Program-made: the position numbers and the translations under genes
NCBI GenBank assembly: GCA_036502625.1
Contig: DASXYG010000059.1
Location: 13,360 to 77,359, forward strand
Origin: DASXYG01 sp036502625
GTDB lineage: Bacteria; Actinomycetota; Actinomycetes; Streptosporangiales; Streptosporangiaceae
Direction: 5' to 3'
Length of the DNA: 64,000 nucleotides
The notes under the pieces: model-generated
What the model was told of the DNA's origin: nothing
Database searches by the model: none
The model's input: only the letters and a program-made list of their open reading frames with translations
In this document: positions 61,198-64,000 of the stretch, one piece after another
Layout: each line of letters begins with the position of its first letter
Numbering within the stretch: the first letter of the stretch is position 1

Positions 61198-61255
61198 CCC
61201 CGGCCGCCCCCAATTTGCACCCCACCCCAAGATCCCCTAACCTTAAGGAAGTCGC

Positions 61256-61329
61256 CGCGGGGTGGAGCAGTTCGGTAGCTCGCTGGGCTCATAACCCAGA
61301 GGTCGCAAGTTCAAATCTTGCCCCCGCTA
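61256..61329 (+). tRNA. tRNA-fMet (CAT), initiator
   Basis: A 74-base cloverleaf: acceptor stem CGCGGGG with CCCCGCT (first pair C-T mismatched, as in initiators), anticodon loop CTCATAA within the GGG/CCC anticodon stem typical of initiator tRNA, T-arm GCAAG-TTCAAAT-CTTGC. No CCA is encoded. A strong terminator follows at 61348. tRNA genes are common integration points, and a foreign region begins downstream. Confidence 0.92.
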
Positions 61330-61347
61330 CTAGATAGCCGCAGGTCA

Positions 61348-61392
61348 AGGGCTCGGATTCCAATACTGGAATCCGAGCCCTCGATTTTTTTT
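61348..61392 (+). terminator. intrinsic terminator after tRNA-fMet
   Basis: AGGGCTCGGATTCCA (61348-61362) pairs perfectly over 15 bp with 61367-61381, loop ATAC, followed by CGA and eight T residues (61385-61392). A textbook Rho-independent terminator. Confidence 0.93.
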
Positions 61393-61499
61393 GCAGGCGT
61401 TTCGGGGCCGCGACCGCCGACCACCCAGGCGCCATCCGTGCCCTCCAACATGCCTGCCATGGCCTGTGAACCACGTCGCCATCGGCGAGACGCTTCCCA

Positions 61500-62311
61500 C
61501 CTGTTCGACGAACTCTCGATAGCCGTCCATATAGCCCCGGCGGTCGACTGCCCCCGTCTGTACGCCCTCGTCGCCGAGGCGTCCGGCGGCGCCTCCACCA
61601 TCGCGAACCTGCGGCTACCTGGACCTCCGCGACCGCGTGATCGACCGCATCGAGCAGGCATCCCAGCGGTGCGACGACCCCCTCCGCGTCTACCGCGTCC
61701 GCTGGCAGCGCTTCTCCTCGATGATGGCCGCGACCACCTACCGAGCCGCCCTGGCCCTGATGCACCCGCCAGGAGCTCGGCGGAGACCCGCGACCCCCAC
61801 ATGACCCCGCCGGCCCTGTCCCTGTACGGCTCCATGCGCCTCCGCTCGGCGGTCGTCTCCGCCCGAGCCGCCAAGACCGAAGGCCAGGAATGGTGCCGCC
61901 GCGCCTGGGACCACCTGGGCGCCGCCCGCGAGGCCGCCACCATCATGCGCACCCACCGCGACGACTACGGCCTAGCCTTCGGTCCGAACAACGTCACCCA
62001 GCACGAAGTATCCGTGGCGGTAGAGCTAGAGGAGGGCACCGAGGCGGCAAAGCGAGGCCGATCCGCCCACCTAAGCCCAACCGTCCCAACGGTCCGCCGA
62101 GGCCACCACTACATCGACCTGGCCCGCGGCTACCTCCTCCACGGCGACCACCCCGCCACCATGCGCGCCCTCCAACAAGCCCGCCGCATAGCCCCCCCAA
62201 CAAACCCGCCACCACCCCATGGTCCGCGAAACAGTCCTGGCCGTAGCCCAGGGAAGCAGAGGCTCCGACGAGCTAACCCGCTTCGCCGCGTGGCTTGGCC
62301 TCGATCGTTGA
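61500..62311 (+). pseudogene. decayed XRE-type regulator (C-terminal TPR-like domain), multiple frameshifts
   Basis: Pieces of the helical C-terminal domain of actinobacterial XRE regulators can be read across frames: LYALVAEASGGAST, then YLDLRDRVIDRIEQAS in the next frame, then ETRDPHMTPPALS to GHHYIDLARGYLL back in the first, then HHPMVRETVLAVAQG to stop TGA at 62311. Changes of frame occur near 61610 (extra base), near 61765, and in a run of seven C at 62192-62198. The HTH part is not found. It sits between the tRNA-fMet terminator and the low-GC retron island. Confidence 0.72.
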
Positions 62312-62419
62312 CCCAGGTAGGCGGCCCGTATCGACGGCGATGAAGAGTGCCCGCAGGTGACGGGTCAAAACCGAATTAACCTGAAACAGTTGAGGATGAT
62401 CTTAGGCGACGTTCGTCCA

Positions 62420-63532
62420 TTATTCGAGCACGCGAGACCACCTGCCCCATAGATTCCCAGCCCACTCTGCATCAACGCCATACGAAAAAGCGAGAGCTCC
62501 ATGAACGTGATTGATGAAGCCTCTCATTGATGCATATCCACGATGCGCTACGTGCGCGGATAGACCGAACTTCTCTACGCCGCGGACGTCGTTTTCTAGG
62601 CGCCGTCGGAATTCTGGAAGCAGGCGAACCTTGTCGCCGTCTACCAGAAGGCCGAGTACGATCTTCCGTGAGCCAGGCGGTACCACTCTCGTCTTTCTTT
62701 GATGAATTAGAAATCCTCTCTTATGAAACTCGGTACCCAATACGCCGATAAGATCTTGAGCTTGAGCGCGCGAAAATTTTGAGCTCGTGGAGAACGTTAG
62801 GTCGTCCGCATATCTCGTGTACACGAGATGCGAACTACGCGCTATTCGCGATACGACTTTATCCAGCTCGCGTATCGCCAGGTTCGACAATGCGCCGCTG
62901 GTTGGTGCACCTTGGGGAAGGTATCCAAGTCGCTCTGCGTGTACGTAATCTGGAATACGCTGGTAACGTGAGCGCGACTCTTTCGAAACTGCGATATTTT
63001 TGTGCTTAGCGCCGATGCCGGGCCGCGTGCAGATTCGTGCGAGCTCGAATGAGATTAGTCGGCTATAACCAAGACTTAGAAATACCCTATATACCGAACT
63101 TTCGTCGATGCTGGCAAAAAATTCATGAAAATCGGTCTTTATGATCCATGTTGCAGATAGGTGGCGCTGGGCGCAGCCGACAATCGACTTGTTTCTCTCG
63201 TACGCAAAACTCGCAGCGTCACAGGGGACGGCGGCGAGGATATTGTCAAGGATCCATCTTTGCACCAGTTGAAGAGCTGGATCAGGTGCCGAGATTCTCC
63301 GTCGTCCATGGACACGGAAATCTCTATATGGATCAGTTCTCCTGGAAACAATGCCTCGAAGATATTGGTGGCTTGCGCCAGTGAGATGTGCGAGGTGATT
63401 CAAGGAAAGTACTGCCTGGAGGCCGTTCGATTCTGGTCTATAAGCGTGCTCTACTGCATTCTCTAGCAGTTCTATTGGCCGATTTCTAGCAATTCCCTGC
63501 CTGATATATAGATGAGGAGAGTCGGTGATCAT
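62420..63532 (-). CDS. retron-type reverse transcriptase
   Basis: 370 residues. RT motifs: catalytic Asp in IKTDFHEFFASI (Asp134), QGAPTS (207-212), YADD (241-244) preceded by TR, and the retron-like Y region KTRVVP..SRKIVLG (VTG replaced by VLG, 292-294). The X-region NAxxH appears as CAQRH (120-124). N-terminal LAHLTGAS and YLRGIV..RTDPYRDF are typical of retron RTs, and no maturase, thumb-X or endonuclease domain follows. ATG at 63532 lies inside the a2 repeat of the RNA locus; AAAGG is four bases upstream. It copies the msd RNA into single-stranded DNA. G+C is near 50%, unlike the backbone. Confidence 0.88.
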   Translation of the reverse strand: MITDSPHLYIRQGIARNRPIELLENAVEHAYRPESNGLQAVLSLNHLAHLTGASHQYLRGIVSRRTDPYRDFRVHGRRRISAPDPALQLVQRWILDNILAAVPCDAASFAYERNKSIVGCAQRHLSATWIIKTDFHEFFASIDESSVYRVFLSLGYSRLISFELARICTRPGIGAKHKNIAVSKESRSRYQRIPDYVHAERLGYLPQGAPTSGALSNLAIRELDKVVSRIARSSHLVYTRYADDLTFSTSSKFSRAQAQDLIGVLGTEFHKRGFLIHQRKTRVVPPGSRKIVLGLLVDGDKVRLLPEFRRRLENDVRGVEKFGLSAHVAHRGYASMRGFINHVHGALAFSYGVDAEWAGNLWGRWSRVLE

Positions 63533-63738
63533 CTACCTTTGATGCTCCTGTTCCGCGTATCGAGGTCCAAAGGTCGAGTCCCAAGGCGCACGCAGGTAGG
63601 CTCGAGCTTTGGACCACGCGGTTCCATGGATTGTCCGCAGCACATGACAACGTCATATGCCTGGCCCTGGCGACGCCGGGACCATCGTTGCCGATACTCG
63701 CGGCACCGGACAGCACTAGATATCATCGACTCTCCTCA
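63513..63738 (-). ncRNA. retron non-coding RNA (msr-msd) with a1/a2 repeats
   Basis: Read on the minus strand, 63717-63738 (a1) and 63513-63535 (a2) are complementary over 22 of 23 positions allowing one bulge: an uninterrupted 11-bp block (GAGGAGAGTCG), a mismatch, TGAT, a one-base bulge, then ATCTA. Between them lie two small hairpins (63662-63684, loop GTC; 63640-63660, loop GTT, nine bp) and a long msd-like hairpin (63553-63621: 15-nt arms with one mismatch, 22-base loop, plus a CCGCGT/ACGCGG base after a bulge). The candidate branch guanosine is the G at 63716, just after a1. The order a1-msr-msd-a2-RT is that of retrons. The boundaries are approximate. Confidence 0.82.
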
Positions 63739-64000
63739 GAGCTTGAGGATAGTACGGTGCGCGTGACCCGTTCAACATGAATCGCTCCAGAGGCGAGGTT
63801 TTTTTGGAGGTCAGTTCGGCCCATCCCTCGTCCGTCAGGTATAGTCGGTCGTTGATGAGGCCAAGCTGGGATAGTTCTGCGAGTAGGGTCACGCACCTCG
63901 CCAGCGGCTGGTTTATCCTTAGAGCAACTCGCTCTGCGCTCCGGGCTCCCTCGTAAAGCGCAACAAGAGTTGGTAGGAGATCTCTGTGGAAGTGATCGGA
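63716..64000 (-). CDS. retron-associated protein, C-terminal part (winged-helix-like), partial
   Basis: An open minus-strand frame enters from beyond 64000 and ends at TAG 63716-63718; 94 codons are in the window. The sequence LVALYEGARSAERVAL, LLAELSQLGLINDRLYL and TDEGWAEL reads like a winged helix (helix-turn-helix and beta wing) and then a short C-terminal tail. The last codons lie in the a1 repeat. As the gene directly upstream of the RNA and RT, it is the likely retron effector or its DNA-binding part. Its N-terminus and any enzyme domain are outside the window, so the type cannot be assigned. Confidence 0.68.
   Translation of the reverse strand, partial: SDHFHRDLLPTLVALYEGARSAERVALRINQPLARCVTLLAELSQLGLINDRLYLTDEGWAELTSKKTSPLERFMLNGSRAPYYPQALRRVDDI

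Noticed and set aside
62420..63532. Group II intron or diversity-generating retroelement
   Set aside because: No maturase or endonuclease domain, no intron ribozyme domains, and no template/variable repeat pair; flanking a1/a2 repeats and motifs fit a retron.
63486..63720. Short ORFs on both strands between the RT and the upstream protein
   Set aside because: They fall inside the a1-a2 RNA locus, lack ribosome-binding sites and recognisable sequence.
1..64000. CRISPR array or insertion sequence
   Set aside because: No regularly spaced direct repeats and no transposase or integrase motif seen in any frame.

Overview
The window is about 72% G+C for its first 62 kb. GTG starts, 4-base start/stop overlaps and actinobacterial marker genes are frequent: WhiB7, mycoredoxin, AdnA/AdnB, a UPF0182 membrane protein and an XRE regulator of the DUF5753 type. 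It is a chromosomal piece of a high-GC actinomycete. Gene content and the frequent hexamer CGTACG suggest a Streptosporangiales/Thermomonosporaceae-like organism (for example an Actinomadura relative), but the genus is inference. The backbone is the conserved actinobacterial block known in Mycobacterium tuberculosis as roughly Rv3193c-Rv3206c: moeZ, an alkyltransferase-like protein, adnA/adnB, nudC, mycoredoxin, uvrD2, whiB7, an ABC1 kinase, a DUF2342 metalloprotease, a PDZ/Lon-type protease and UPF0182. Accessory cassettes are inserted between these genes.

Layout. 1-4 kb: the end of a TPR membrane protein, a 19-bp inverted repeat, and an alpha/beta hydrolase. 4-6 kb: a cytochrome P450 translationally coupled to its TetR regulator, with a 41-bp palindromic operator. 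6-9 kb: moeZ, an unknown small protein and an exported polysaccharide deacetylase. 9-16 kb: a probable uptake-and-catabolism cassette (CocE-type hydrolase and GntR regulator, divergent from an amidohydrolase and a four-gene quaternary-amine-type ABC transporter). 16-21 kb: alkyltransferase-like protein, TetR/SDR pair, PrsW-type protease, XRE regulator, and a frameshifted luciferase-like oxidoreductase. 21-28 kb: adnA and adnB, divergent from each other. 28-38 kb: TetR/epimerase pair, a proline-rich repeat membrane protein, hydrolases, a methyltransferase, a NarL-type two-component system whose sensor domain is internally duplicated, an HD protein and an acyltransferase. 38-44 kb: dipeptidase, nudC, a penicillin-binding-like serine hydrolase with a structured leader, GDPD and ANTAR. 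44-61 kb: mycoredoxin, uvrD2, tesB, whiB7 with its attenuating leader ORF, ABC1 kinase, metalloproteases, NUDIX, MoaE, YlbL-like protease and UPF0182.

The right end is different. After an initiator tRNA-Met gene and a strong terminator comes a decayed XRE regulator with at least three frameshifts. From about 62.4 kb to the end the sequence drops to roughly 50% G+C and carries a retron-like system on the minus strand. Its parts are a reverse transcriptase (62420-63532), a non-coding RNA locus between genes with long a1/a2 inverted repeats, two small msr-like hairpins and one long msd-like hairpin (63513-63738), and the C-terminal 94 codons of an upstream protein with a winged-helix-like segment that runs off the window. 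The a1 repeat contains the stop codon of the upstream protein and the a2 repeat contains the first codons of the reverse transcriptase, so the RNA overlaps both genes. This is the most notable system here.

Other points worth attention are the whiB7 leader (promoter with AT-rich box, 81-codon leader ORF, terminator, possible anti-Shine-Dalgarno pairing), several TetR/GntR operator candidates, telomere-like GGGGTT repeats inside a coding region, and the structured leader at 41231-41311.
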